A DNA stretch of 64,000 nucleotides from DATARR01 sp036376245. Lineage in GTDB: Bacteria > Acidobacteriota > Thermoanaerobaculia > Multivoradales > UBA5704. Positions 23,770 to 31,449 of the stretch are shown one piece after another; position 1 is the stretch's first letter; each line of letters opens with the position of its first letter. A program made the translations under genes and the position numbers. A model generated the notes under the pieces. The model searched no databases. It had not been told where the DNA came from and saw only the letters and a program-made list of their open reading frames with translations. The stretch covers positions 62,001-126,000 of the forward strand of contig DASVAS010000046.1 in the NCBI GenBank assembly GCA_036376245.1. The letters run 5' to 3'.

Positions 23770-23927
23770 AGCTATAGGATGTAGATACTTCTCGGGTTTG
23801 TCAAGAGTCCGAGGCCCCTGCCTGCATCGTTACGCCGCCACGCCGGTCTTCTACTTTGTCGCGGTGGTGTGTATTCTGGTTCTGCTCGGCGAAGGGCGAA
23901 GGCCGTAACCGAGAAGAGCCCGTGCCA

Positions 23928-24353
23928 ATGAAAGATCGCGAAGATGAGGAGGAGGCCCATACCGGTCAGCCGGCGGCCTCTGGCACTCTCCAGTCTGGCG
24001 TCCTCACGTCTTTGGCGGAGCCGCTGCTCAGTGCGGCCATCGCCCGCACCCTGGCGACTTCGCCTGGCGAGCGACGTGAGCTTTTTACCAGCCTCGTTGG
24101 CGAGATCGTCACGTTCATGGCGGCGCACCCGGAGGAGCGTCCGTGGACCTGCACCGTTTACACCGGAACCGATGGCTGCGTCATCTTCCGGGGCGGAGTC
24201 GGCCATTCTCTCGTGATCGATCCGGCGGGTCGTCTCTGGCGCGCTCGAAGCTACGAAGACTTCCAGACAACCTATTGTTTCCGCAACGGCACCTGCGAAA
24301 TCGACACGCTGACTCCGCTCTACAGTCAGATGCGTGAGTACCTTCCCCGGTAG
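23928..24353 (+). CDS. Hypothetical protein, 141 aa
   Basis: The ATG at 23928 (MKDREDEEEAHTG) is the first start giving a normal protein. The frame continues upstream to 23856 but reads as an unlikely Trp/Cys-rich peptide. The product is soluble, with an acidic start, a helical segment (PLLSAAIARTLATSPGERREL) and a beta-rich end (TCTVYTGTDGCVIFRGGVGHSLVID, YEDFQTTYCFRNGTCEID) with three cysteines. No family was recognised. It lies between the VapBC module and the oxidase gene. Confidence 0.55.
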   Translation: MKDREDEEEAHTGQPAASGTLQSGVLTSLAEPLLSAAIARTLATSPGERRELFTSLVGEIVTFMAAHPEERPWTCTVYTGTDGCVIFRGGVGHSLVIDPAGRLWRARSYEDFQTTYCFRNGTCEIDTLTPLYSQMREYLPR

Positions 24354-24470
24354 CGCGTTCCGCTCTTTCCAAGCACCCTCATGTAACGAGAATCCGAGGC
24401 CGGGCGCCCAACAGAGGGCGGCAGCGCCATCGGCACCGCGCAGTCGCCACAGGACCAGGAGGCGCTTTAG

Positions 24471-27410
24471 ATGGCTACCGTAGGCATCCTCGGTTCTTCC
24501 GGCGGACTCGTCTCCCGCGCGACCCATCCTGATCGGACCTGGATCGATGGCTGGAATTTGAATCCCGCAAGGGACGATCTCCGGGGCGTTGGCGATCTCG
24601 ACGGGGACGGCAGGGCGGACGCGATCATCACCAGCGATTGGGGGATCGGCATCCTGCGGCACGACGGCGGCGGGTTCCGTTGCCCCTTCGCCGCGCCCAG
24701 GGACACGATGTTCGGCGACTGGCGCTACGACGCCACCAATCGTCCGGGGCGAGACCGCGTGATGGCGATCGCGGACTTCACCGGCTCGGCGCGTGACGAG
24801 GTGCTGGTGTGGAGCAGCGCCGGAATGGCGACGCTGGCGCGAAACGCCACCGGTTTTCTCCCTACCCGGAACCATCCGAACGGGACGCGCCTGGGTGGCT
24901 GGGTGCTCAGCACCGTGGACAACCTGTACTGCGGCAGCGGGCGTTTCGGCGGCGACCGCAGGCGGTCCATGGTGCTCAAGAGCCCATGGGGCCTCGGAAT
25001 CGTCTCTCTGCAAGCAGGCACGTCCCTGGCCATGACCCCGACGGGGAGCCGCATCGGAAGCTGGACCTTCCGCACCGATCAGGACCGCGTGCGTCTGATC
25101 ACCGATCTGGACGGCGATGGTCAGGATGAGATCCTGATGGAAGGCCCGGGAGGCATCGCCGTCCTGAAGGTCATTGCCGGCCGCCTGGAAGCCGTCGCGG
25201 TCCACGACAATGGAGCCAACCTCTCCGGCCTGATCGTGGGATGGCCGAACGACTACGCGATCGCGGGCCGCTACCGTGGCGGCACGGCCCGCGAGATCCT
25301 CGTCAGCAACCCTGCCGGGCTGCACGTCCTCCGGCTCGCCGGCGGGAGGCTCGAAAGACGCGCGTTCGTGGCACACGGGGTCCGGGTGGACGGATGGATC
25401 GTCGACACTCGAAGCAATAACACGGTCCTCGCCACCGGGGACCTGTCCGCGGACGGCGCGGCCGACTTTCTGATCCGGAGCCCCTGGGGGATCGGCCTGA
25501 TGAGCGTCGGGGCGGACGATCGATTCCGCTGCCGCAGTCTCCATCCCTACGGCGCCTCGCTCGGCGACTGGCCGCTCGAGAGCAGCGACGTCATTGCCGG
25601 CGTCGACACGTTCCTGGGCGGCGATCAGCGGCAGATCCTCGTCATGAAACCCTGGGCCGGAGCGGCCACGGAGCCCGCGTTCGTCAGACAGGAATTCGTG
25701 AACTGGCATCGCAACGTTCGGGGAACCGTGCGCACGGTGCGACCCAACAACCTCGCGGAGCTTGTCAACGCGGTGCGTTTGATTCAGTCCCGGGGGGAAG
25801 TCGCGGGCATCGCCGGGAGCGGGTGGTCCTTCACCGAATGCGTCGTCGGCGGCCGCACCCAGGCGCTCATCGACACCTCCGCGCTGAACGGCACGCTCGA
25901 CGGCCTGATACCGGATCTCGTCGATCCCCGGGTGGCGGCGACGGGAAACCTCCTGGTGCACGTCGAAGCTGGGATCAAGCTCTTCGATCTCAATTGCCGG
26001 CTCGATGCCCTCGGACTGGCGCTGCCGACCCTAGGCGGCAGCCGCGGGCAGTCTCTGGCCGGCGTGATGAGCACGGGCGTACACGGCGCGGACGTTTCCC
26101 TGCCGCCGGTCGCGGACGCGGTGCGCGCCGTCCACCTCGTCGGCCCCGGCGGCCAACAATGGTGGATCGAGCCGGCCGCCGGCGCTCTGACTACTCAAGA
26201 CGTCATCGACCGCGCCAAGGCCAAGGGTGTGCTCGATCCTTCCATCAAAAATGTCTACGACGATCAATGGTTCAACGCCGTTTTGGTGGCGATGGGTTGC
26301 GCGGGCGTCATCTACTCCGTGGTCGTCGAGTGCCGGCCCGCGTTCCGCCTGCGTTCCACCACGACGTCCGAATCATGGGCGCAAGCTCAAACGCGCATTC
26401 GGGACCTGTCCTTCAGCGACCGGCGCCCGCGTTTCCTGGAGATCAACGTGAACCCGGCGGACCTGAGCTGCCGCGTGACCACCCGCAACGAGACCACCGA
26501 GCCGGAGAGCATGCCGGCGGGTCAGGGAGGGCCGCCCATCGGTCTCATCGTGGCCGGGGTGGGGCTCCTCGGTCCCGGTGCATTGGGGCTCTTCTTCGGC
26601 GCGATCGGCGATTATGTCGCGCGCACCACGGCGGAGATCGTAGCCCTTGGGGCGGTCCCGTTCGCCGGTCCTTTCCTGCAGGCGCAGAAAACGGAGCAGG
26701 CTCTGCGACCGGTCCAGGACGCGCACCGTCTTCTCGTCGAGCTGGGACTGGCCGCTGTCAATCCCCACGACGCGCGCCGGGTGGCGGACATCCTGCCCAC
26801 CGCCATCAACCTGATCTGGGCGATCGGCGCGTTCGTGATCTCCGGCCGGACCATCGTGGATCAGCTCCAGGCTGCCATCACCAATCAGCAACGGCCGGAA
26901 GAGACGCGGATCGGCGCGAGCTTTCAGGTGATGACCGCGCAGCCGAGCTGTACTGCCGACGGCTCTCAATCTCACGACGAGACCACCCGTCTGGTCGAGA
27001 GCTACGAGTACGCCGTTCCAGCGTCGAGGGCCATCGCGTTCGTGGACCGCCTGGTCGCGGTCATCGCCGAGCAGAGGCGGGGCCCCGACGCCATCATCGT
27101 CAATCTGAACTTACGGTTCACGGGCCGTACGCGGGCCACTCTCGGAATGCAGCAGTTCGATCAGACCTGTCACGTCGAGATCTACACATTCCGTGGCCTC
27201 AGGGGTAACGAAGCCTTCAAGGCGAGGATGCGGGCAGTCGTGCAGGAATTCGCCGCCGTGCCTCATTGGGGGCAACTGCATGCGCCGAATGAATACCGCG
27301 TCCTTCAGACGCGTGCGCTGGAGAGGTGGCAACCGGTGATCCGGGCGCTGTCAGGAGGCAGCGAGATGTTCTGGTCGGACTTCGCCCGTGTACGCGGATT
27401 CCTGCCCTGA
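24471..27410 (+). CDS. FAD-linked oxidase fused to an N-terminal repeat domain
   Basis: 979 residues, AGGAGGCG 7 nt before the ATG. Residues 1-400 hold about seven repeats of about 50 residues with cores such as DWGIGILRHDGGGF, SPWGLGIVSL and SPWGIGLMSV, separated by DLDGDGRADAI-type segments (VCBS/FG-GAP-like, Ca-binding, propeller-forming). From about 405, NWHRNVRGTVRTVRPNN, AGIAGSGWSFTEC and LGGSRGQSLAGVMSTGVHG are the FAD-binding PCMH domain of aldonolactone-oxidase-type enzymes. A C-terminal oxidase domain includes YEYAVPASRAIAFVDRL. Two hydrophobic stretches near residues 690-730 and 780-800 interrupt it and are unusual. No signal peptide. Substrate unknown; a polyol or sugar lactone is likely by family. 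Confidence 0.85.
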   Translation: MATVGILGSSGGLVSRATHPDRTWIDGWNLNPARDDLRGVGDLDGDGRADAIITSDWGIGILRHDGGGFRCPFAAPRDTMFGDWRYDATNRPGRDRVMAIADFTGSARDEVLVWSSAGMATLARNATGFLPTRNHPNGTRLGGWVLSTVDNLYCGSGRFGGDRRRSMVLKSPWGLGIVSLQAGTSLAMTPTGSRIGSWTFRTDQDRVRLITDLDGDGQDEILMEGPGGIAVLKVIAGRLEAVAVHDNGANLSGLIVGWPNDYAIAGRYRGGTAREILVSNPAGLHVLRLAGGRLERRAFVAHGVRVDGWIVDTRSNNTVLATGDLSADGAADFLIRSPWGIGLMSVGADDRFRCRSLHPYGASLGDWPLESSDVIAGVDTFLGGDQRQILVMKPWAGAATEPAFVRQEFVNWHRNVRGTVRTVRPNNLAELVNAVRLIQSRGEVAGIAGSGWSFTECVVGGRTQALIDTSALNGTLDGLIPDLVDPRVAATGNLLVHVEAGIKLFDLNCRLDALGLALPTLGGSRGQSLAGVMSTGVHGADVSLPPVADAVRAVHLVGPGGQQWWIEPAAGALTTQDVIDRAKAKGVLDPSIKNVYDDQWFNAVLVAMGCAGVIYSVVVECRPAFRLRSTTTSESWAQAQTRIRDLSFSDRRPRFLEINVNPADLSCRVTTRNETTEPESMPAGQGGPPIGLIVAGVGLLGPGALGLFFGAIGDYVARTTAEIVALGAVPFAGPFLQAQKTEQALRPVQDAHRLLVELGLAAVNPHDARRVADILPTAINLIWAIGAFVISGRTIVDQLQAAITNQQRPEETRIGASFQVMTAQPSCTADGSQSHDETTRLVESYEYAVPASRAIAFVDRLVAVIAEQRRGPDAIIVNLNLRFTGRTRATLGMQQFDQTCHVEIYTFRGLRGNEAFKARMRAVVQEFAAVPHWGQLHAPNEYRVLQTRALERWQPVIRALSGGSEMFWSDFARVRGFLP

Positions 27411-27450
27411 GGAGACCCGTTGGGCCGGTTCTATCAGGTGGCATCGCCAA

Positions 27451-27615
27451 TGAAACGATTCGTGATCGTCTCCGGTTTGCCGGCCAGCGGTAAGACCACA
27501 ATCGCCAATCCAACGCGGAGACAGGAACTCCGGCAGACTGGCTCAATCCGACATCGGACGTCATCGTCGAAGTCCACTGCGTGTGCCCCCCTTCGGTCGC
27601 CGCGGCTCGCATGGC
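27451..27615 (+). pseudogene. Internally deleted copy of the P-loop kinase gene
   Basis: Begins ATGAAACGATTCGTG and reaches the Walker A region just like 22446-22502. It then jumps to sequence matching 22693-22800. The missing 190 bp is not a multiple of three, so the frame is lost. Similarity ends near 27615, just before the promoter cassette. Confidence 0.85.
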
Positions 27616-27626
27616 CCGTTGAGACG

Positions 27627-27825
27627 TGTGAGCCGCCCAGAGTTGGGATGCTTATCCGTCCTGGTTGAGCGTTGACGAGCATGCCGGACCGGCGTAGGAT
27701 AAGTATTAACTCTATACAGGATACAGGAGAATGGCATAGAAAAATGGGTAATTTTCGTTTTGGCAAAATATGGAGCAGCTTGAAGCCGCGTCCGCTCGCA
27801 GTACAGGCATGTTGAAGTAGTGGTT
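27627..27825 (+). promoter_or_regulatory. Conserved promoter-leader cassette, copy 3 (before LamG protein)
   Basis: TTGACG (27672-27677) and TAGGAT (27695-27700) have a 17-bp spacer carrying GCCGG-A-CCGGC, identical to copy 1. Upstream (GTGAGCC...GAGC) and far downstream (GTTGAAGTAGTGGTT) parts match the other copies, while the middle is diverged. The predicted leader is about 150 nt before the ATG at 27857. Confidence 0.65.
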
Positions 27826-27856
27826 GTCTGCCATTGCGAAGAGAAAGGGGCATACC

Positions 27857-29077
27857 ATGAACACTACAGGCAACCTCCTGAAGAGAGGGATACCCGTGGG
27901 AGGGGTTGTTCTTCTCCTGCTGGTGTCTCCTGGCAGGTTCGCTGCCGCGCAGACCTGTATCCAGGCTCCGGAGGGACTGGTGAGATGGTGGCCGGGGGAT
28001 GGGAATACAGACGAGATAATCGGCGGATACAACGGCACGCTGATAGGGAGCGTCACCTTCGGGCCGGGGAAGGTCGGCCAAGCCTTCAGCTTCTCCAGCT
28101 CCTCGAGTTTAGGTTCAGATCGAGTTAATCTAACTTCCGCTCCATCAGCAAGCAACTTCACAATAGAGGCGTGGGTATTCGCTAATCAGATCGATGGTCC
28201 TAACGGACGCCGGACGATTTATGCGGATAATGGGCGCGGTCTCTGGCTTAAGAATGGGCGGATTAACTGGTGGAATGGGAATGACCGTTTTGTAGGATGT
28301 CCTCCTATCACCACTGGCGGTTGGCACCATATCGCCCTTACGTATTCTCAAGGGATATTCACTGGTTATGTACATGGTCAGCCTTGCGTCGGCACGTCAA
28401 CTTCTCCAGGCGAGTCGTTACCAACGGGCGCCGGATTGGGGATCGGAGGGCACTCCTCCTATCCGCCGGAGGACTTTGACGGCCTCATTGACGAGATAGA
28501 AATCTATGACCGCGCCCTTTCCGCGAGTCAGATTCAGGCTATTTTCGACTCTGGCAGCGCGGGCAAGTGCAAAGCTTCTACCGCGCCGAAGGACGTCTAT
28601 GCCGTGAAGTTCCTCTGCGGAAACTTTTTGCCCGAACCGCCCAGCCCCCCCGCGGGTGAAGCGGAGTGGCCCGTAAAGCCGGGAAACTACTTCACCGCTA
28701 TCAACGTACACAACCCGAATGGGAGCCTCATCTCTTTTGAGAAGAGGGCGGTCTTGCTGTACCGGGCCGACAAGCCTCCGGAACCGGAAAAGCCAATGCC
28801 CCCCGGCCCCCTCTTCCTGGCTGAGCTCAAGCCGAACTACGGGTTTGAGATTGACTGCAGCGACATCCGAAACAAGCTCCTCAGCGGAGCGGCGCCCGCT
28901 CCGACCCTTATCAAGGGCTGGGTGGTGATCGAAGTGAGGGGCAATAAGGCGGACCCGCTCCAACTCGATGTCACCGCCGTCTATACGTCTCACGGTTGGG
29001 ACCAAAGCGGCAAGGTGCCGGTTTACGAGGGCTTCGCAGAGGACGTCGAACAGATCCTCCCGAAGCATGTCAAGTAG
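27857..29077 (+). CDS. Exported LamG-domain protein
   Basis: The ATG at 27857 follows GAAAGGGG; the frame is open upstream to a TTG at 27824. 406 residues. A signal peptide (about 1-32, VGGVVLLLLVSPGRFAAAQ) is followed by a LamG/concanavalin-like domain (about 40-210): GLVRWWPGDGNTDEIIGGYNG, FTIEAWVFANQ, WHHIALTYSQGIFTGYVHGQ, FDGLIDEIEIYDRALSASQI. These are the usual LamG strand motifs, predicted to bind carbohydrate. The second half (APKDVYAVKFLCGNF onwards) is a beta-rich domain found in secreted proteins, without a recognised function. Transcription is from cassette copy 3. The next two genes may be in the same unit. Confidence 0.8.
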   Translation: MNTTGNLLKRGIPVGGVVLLLLVSPGRFAAAQTCIQAPEGLVRWWPGDGNTDEIIGGYNGTLIGSVTFGPGKVGQAFSFSSSSSLGSDRVNLTSAPSASNFTIEAWVFANQIDGPNGRRTIYADNGRGLWLKNGRINWWNGNDRFVGCPPITTGGWHHIALTYSQGIFTGYVHGQPCVGTSTSPGESLPTGAGLGIGGHSSYPPEDFDGLIDEIEIYDRALSASQIQAIFDSGSAGKCKASTAPKDVYAVKFLCGNFLPEPPSPPAGEAEWPVKPGNYFTAINVHNPNGSLISFEKRAVLLYRADKPPEPEKPMPPGPLFLAELKPNYGFEIDCSDIRNKLLSGAAPAPTLIKGWVVIEVRGNKADPLQLDVTAVYTSHGWDQSGKVPVYEGFAEDVEQILPKHVK

Positions 29078-29287
29078 GCGCGGTCCGTGGCTCGCGCGCT
29101 TTGGTTCTTGCCGATGCGAGTGCATTGTCTTTCTTGCGATGCAAGAGATTCGGCAGATCCCGGGCATCCACGTAGACGGCCGGCTTCGCCCGTCCACCGG
29201 TGAAGCGAGTCCAGGTTGGCTGGCCAAAGCCTAGGAGGCGAGGTCTTCATAGTCTTAAATTGACGATGTTTCTGAAAGGAGAACTCG

Positions 29288-29563
29288 ATGTGGAGGAAAA
29301 TGCTTTCGCTCTTGTTCCTCATTGGAATGGTGTTTTTGCCCAATTCGAGCCAGACGGTAAATGCCATGCCTGAGTACGAGACTGTGTACACGGTCTGGTA
29401 CGATCCCACAAATTGCATGATTTGGCCGCGGGGGTATCCTGAGATTGTAGGCGAATGGGCAAGTAATTGCATCGGCCATTGGTCCGGGTGGGGCTGGGAG
29501 CCGGGAACCGCATGTTCCTATACAGTTGTCAGTCAAGGTGGAAGCTGCACTTCGCCCGAATAG
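29288..29563 (+). CDS. Small secreted protein, possibly DUF6289-like
   Basis: AAAGGAG lies 9 nt before the ATG. 91 residues with a signal peptide (MLSLLFLIGMVFLPN) cut near VNA. The mature peptide, of about 65 residues, starts MPEYETVYTVWYD and has four cysteines, five tryptophans and an IVGEWASNCIGHWSGWG stretch. The 'ExxYxxxxxxxxVG' opening with a Cys and a Trp-Gly pair recalls DUF6289-type small secreted proteins, but the match is weak. It could also be an exported precursor peptide. Function unknown. Confidence 0.55.
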   Translation: MWRKMLSLLFLIGMVFLPNSSQTVNAMPEYETVYTVWYDPTNCMIWPRGYPEIVGEWASNCIGHWSGWGWEPGTACSYTVVSQGGSCTSPE

Positions 29564-29666
29564 ATACCAGCCACGAGGCAGCCTGACAGGAACGGGCCCC
29601 CGAACCCTAATGAGGCCCCGGTCGGCCCGTGTACACTCAACTCTTTGACGACGAAAGGAGCTGACA

Positions 29667-30047
29667 ATGGACAGCACGATGACAAAGCGTGCCTCGGCGA
29701 AGGCCGCGAAGGCGGTGAAGGCGACTGTTGGTGAGAAAAAGAACTACAACCTGGTGAACTATACCCAGTATGCAGTCGGCACGATCGAATGGTTGCCCAA
29801 GGGTAAGAGATACCATGCGAGGGTCGGGTTTACCGGGGCTGAAGGGTTCGTGTTCTTTAATTCATATCACCAGGATTTCAACGATGCGGAACGCATGGTC
29901 AACTATGTGAAGGAAGGAAAGGCAAGCGGAAAGTTGTACAACATCTTCGGTGAGACCCTCGAAGTTCATACGACTCCGACCCCGGGGCCGAACGGCGAAA
30001 CCACGGTGGTCGAGGTGCTGGGCCTGATCTATTCCTTTACCCTCTGA
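29667..30047 (+). CDS. Hypothetical protein, 126 aa
   Basis: AAGGAG lies 7 nt upstream. The N-terminal 25 residues are Lys/Ala rich and probably disordered (KRASAKAAKAVKATVGEKK). The remainder is beta-rich with many Tyr and Phe: YNLVNYTQYAVGTIEWL, FTGAEGFVFFNSYHQDF, LYNIFGETLEVH. No signal peptide or Cys. It converges on the nuclease gene at 30072. Unrecognised. Confidence 0.55.
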   Translation: MDSTMTKRASAKAAKAVKATVGEKKNYNLVNYTQYAVGTIEWLPKGKRYHARVGFTGAEGFVFFNSYHQDFNDAERMVNYVKEGKASGKLYNIFGETLEVHTTPTPGPNGETTVVEVLGLIYSFTL

Positions 30048-30071
30048 GACATGGGCCGGGCCGCCAGCCCC

Positions 30072-30869
30072 TCACTCCCGGTCCGGGAACGACGGCTCGG
30101 AGCTGGCGAAGATGGAGTTGAGCAGCCCCGCCAGGCGGACGCCGGCTTGCAGGAGACGGCGCTTGACCGTGGGCATGTTCCGGTAGGCGTACTGGAAGCT
30201 CAGCTTGCCGTCGCCGATCTGGTAGACCCTCGCCCGCAGATCCTTGGATTCCCGGACCCACTCGGCGTAGGTCGCCCCCTGCCAGGTCCTGAGCTCATGC
30301 AGCGTCGGGTGATCGATGAATTCGGCGAAGTCGGAGAAGCTCAGCTTCTCGTTTTCGATCAGGTGACTGTCCCAGACCGAGTGGAGGTTGGTCTTCTCGG
30401 AGAACCACGTCACCTCGATCGAATTGCCGCCGCGGTCGTCGCGCCGCCCGACGTGCAGGGGCTGGTGGACGTCCCCCACGAAATGGACGAGAAACCTGAG
30501 CGCTTCCCGCTTCGCCTGCGGAGCGGCCTGCGGGTCCCGCAGCACGGCCTCGAAACGCTGCATGGCTTCGAGCACGTCCCCGTCGGGGTTGCGCGCGGTG
30601 GTCTCCAGCGTCTCGTTGTCGTCGATGCTGATGTAGTGCCAGGGGTCCGCTTTCCGCCACGCCGGATCGGAACGGATCTCGTCCGCCCAGGTGGCCGCCT
30701 CGGCCAGGCCCTCGGGGCCGAGCAGGCACTGGACGGCCCGCGCCGCCTCGTCGGTGAGATGGTTCTCGGCGATGCGGCCGACGATCCGGTGGCCGTTGGG
30801 TCCCCAGGCGTTGGCGGCGGCGGGCGCCGCGAGGAGCAGCGCGAACAGAAGCGTCCGAGCCTGCTTCAC
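30072..30869 (-). CDS. Exported S1/P1-type nuclease
   Basis: 265 residues. The start is GTG at 30869, supported by AAAGGAG 5 nt upstream. A signal peptide ends before AWGPNGHRIVG. The new N-terminus provides the Trp22 and His27 zinc ligands of the S1/P1 family. Other ligands are in ATWADEIRSD (Asp), WHYISID (His), HFVGDVHQPLHVG (His, Asp, His) and NLHSVWDSHLIE (His, Asp). These trinuclear-zinc enzymes cleave single-stranded DNA and RNA and remove 3' phosphates outside the cytoplasm. All the expected metal residues are present. It lies 11 bp after the VOC gene and is translationally coupled. Confidence 0.92.
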   Translation of the reverse strand: MKQARTLLFALLLAAPAAANAWGPNGHRIVGRIAENHLTDEAARAVQCLLGPEGLAEAATWADEIRSDPAWRKADPWHYISIDDNETLETTARNPDGDVLEAMQRFEAVLRDPQAAPQAKREALRFLVHFVGDVHQPLHVGRRDDRGGNSIEVTWFSEKTNLHSVWDSHLIENEKLSFSDFAEFIDHPTLHELRTWQGATYAEWVRESKDLRARVYQIGDGKLSFQYAYRNMPTVKRRLLQAGVRLAGLLNSIFASSEPSFPDRE

Positions 30870-30880
30870 GGGATCTCCTT

Positions 30881-31291
30881 TCAAGAGCGGACCTCGGTGG
30901 TGATGGAGATGTTGTAGCCGTCGGGATCGACGATGGAGAAGTCGCGGGTCCCCCACGGCTGGTCCGTGGGCTCCTGGGCGAGCTGCCCGCCCCGTTGCCG
31001 GACGGCGGCGGCGAGCTGGTCGACGTCCTGGCCCGTCACGCAGTAGAGGCGGAGCCCGGCCCCCTTCTGGCGGTCGCGGCCTTTGGCGAAGTCGTCCTGG
31101 ACGAGCAGGAAGTTGATGGCGCCCGCCACGATCCTGGCTCCCGCTAGCTTCCCCTCCCGCTGCATCTCCTCGGCGACGATGAAGCCGAGAACGTCCCGAT
31201 ACCAGGCCATGCTGGCCTGGACGTCGTTCACGGTGAGCGAGGGCATCAACGACCGCAAACGGAGCGTCTCCGGCTGTGCGCGTTCCTTCAT
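30881..31291 (-). CDS. VOC (glyoxalase/bleomycin-resistance) superfamily protein
   Basis: The ATG at 31291 has GAGGAGG at 6-nt spacing, so the longer frame start at 31336 is rejected. 136 residues form two beta-alpha-beta-beta-beta modules: LMPSLTVNDVQASMAWYRDV, LGFIVAEEM, then LRLYCVTGQDVDQLAAAVRQ and WGTRDFSIVDPDGYNISI. The late Trp-Gly and DPDG-N segments are typical of VOC proteins resembling ring-cleavage dioxygenase and glyoxalase-like folds. No substrate can be assigned. It is the first gene of the operon with the nuclease. Confidence 0.85.
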   Translation of the reverse strand: MKERAQPETLRLRSLMPSLTVNDVQASMAWYRDVLGFIVAEEMQREGKLAGARIVAGAINFLLVQDDFAKGRDRQKGAGLRLYCVTGQDVDQLAAAVRQRGGQLAQEPTDQPWGTRDFSIVDPDGYNISITTEVRS

Positions 31292-31449
31292 GGGAATCCT
31301 CCTCGTGAATACGGCAGGGTGGAGGAACGGTAGCACGGCCGTGGCGTCCGAGGAAGCTGGGCGGGGAACGGCGGCGAGCGGCCCCGGGCACGCCGGGACC
31401 GCTCGCCGAGTGGAGAGAGCCTCAACCTTCCATCATCGCGGGCGCCGGC

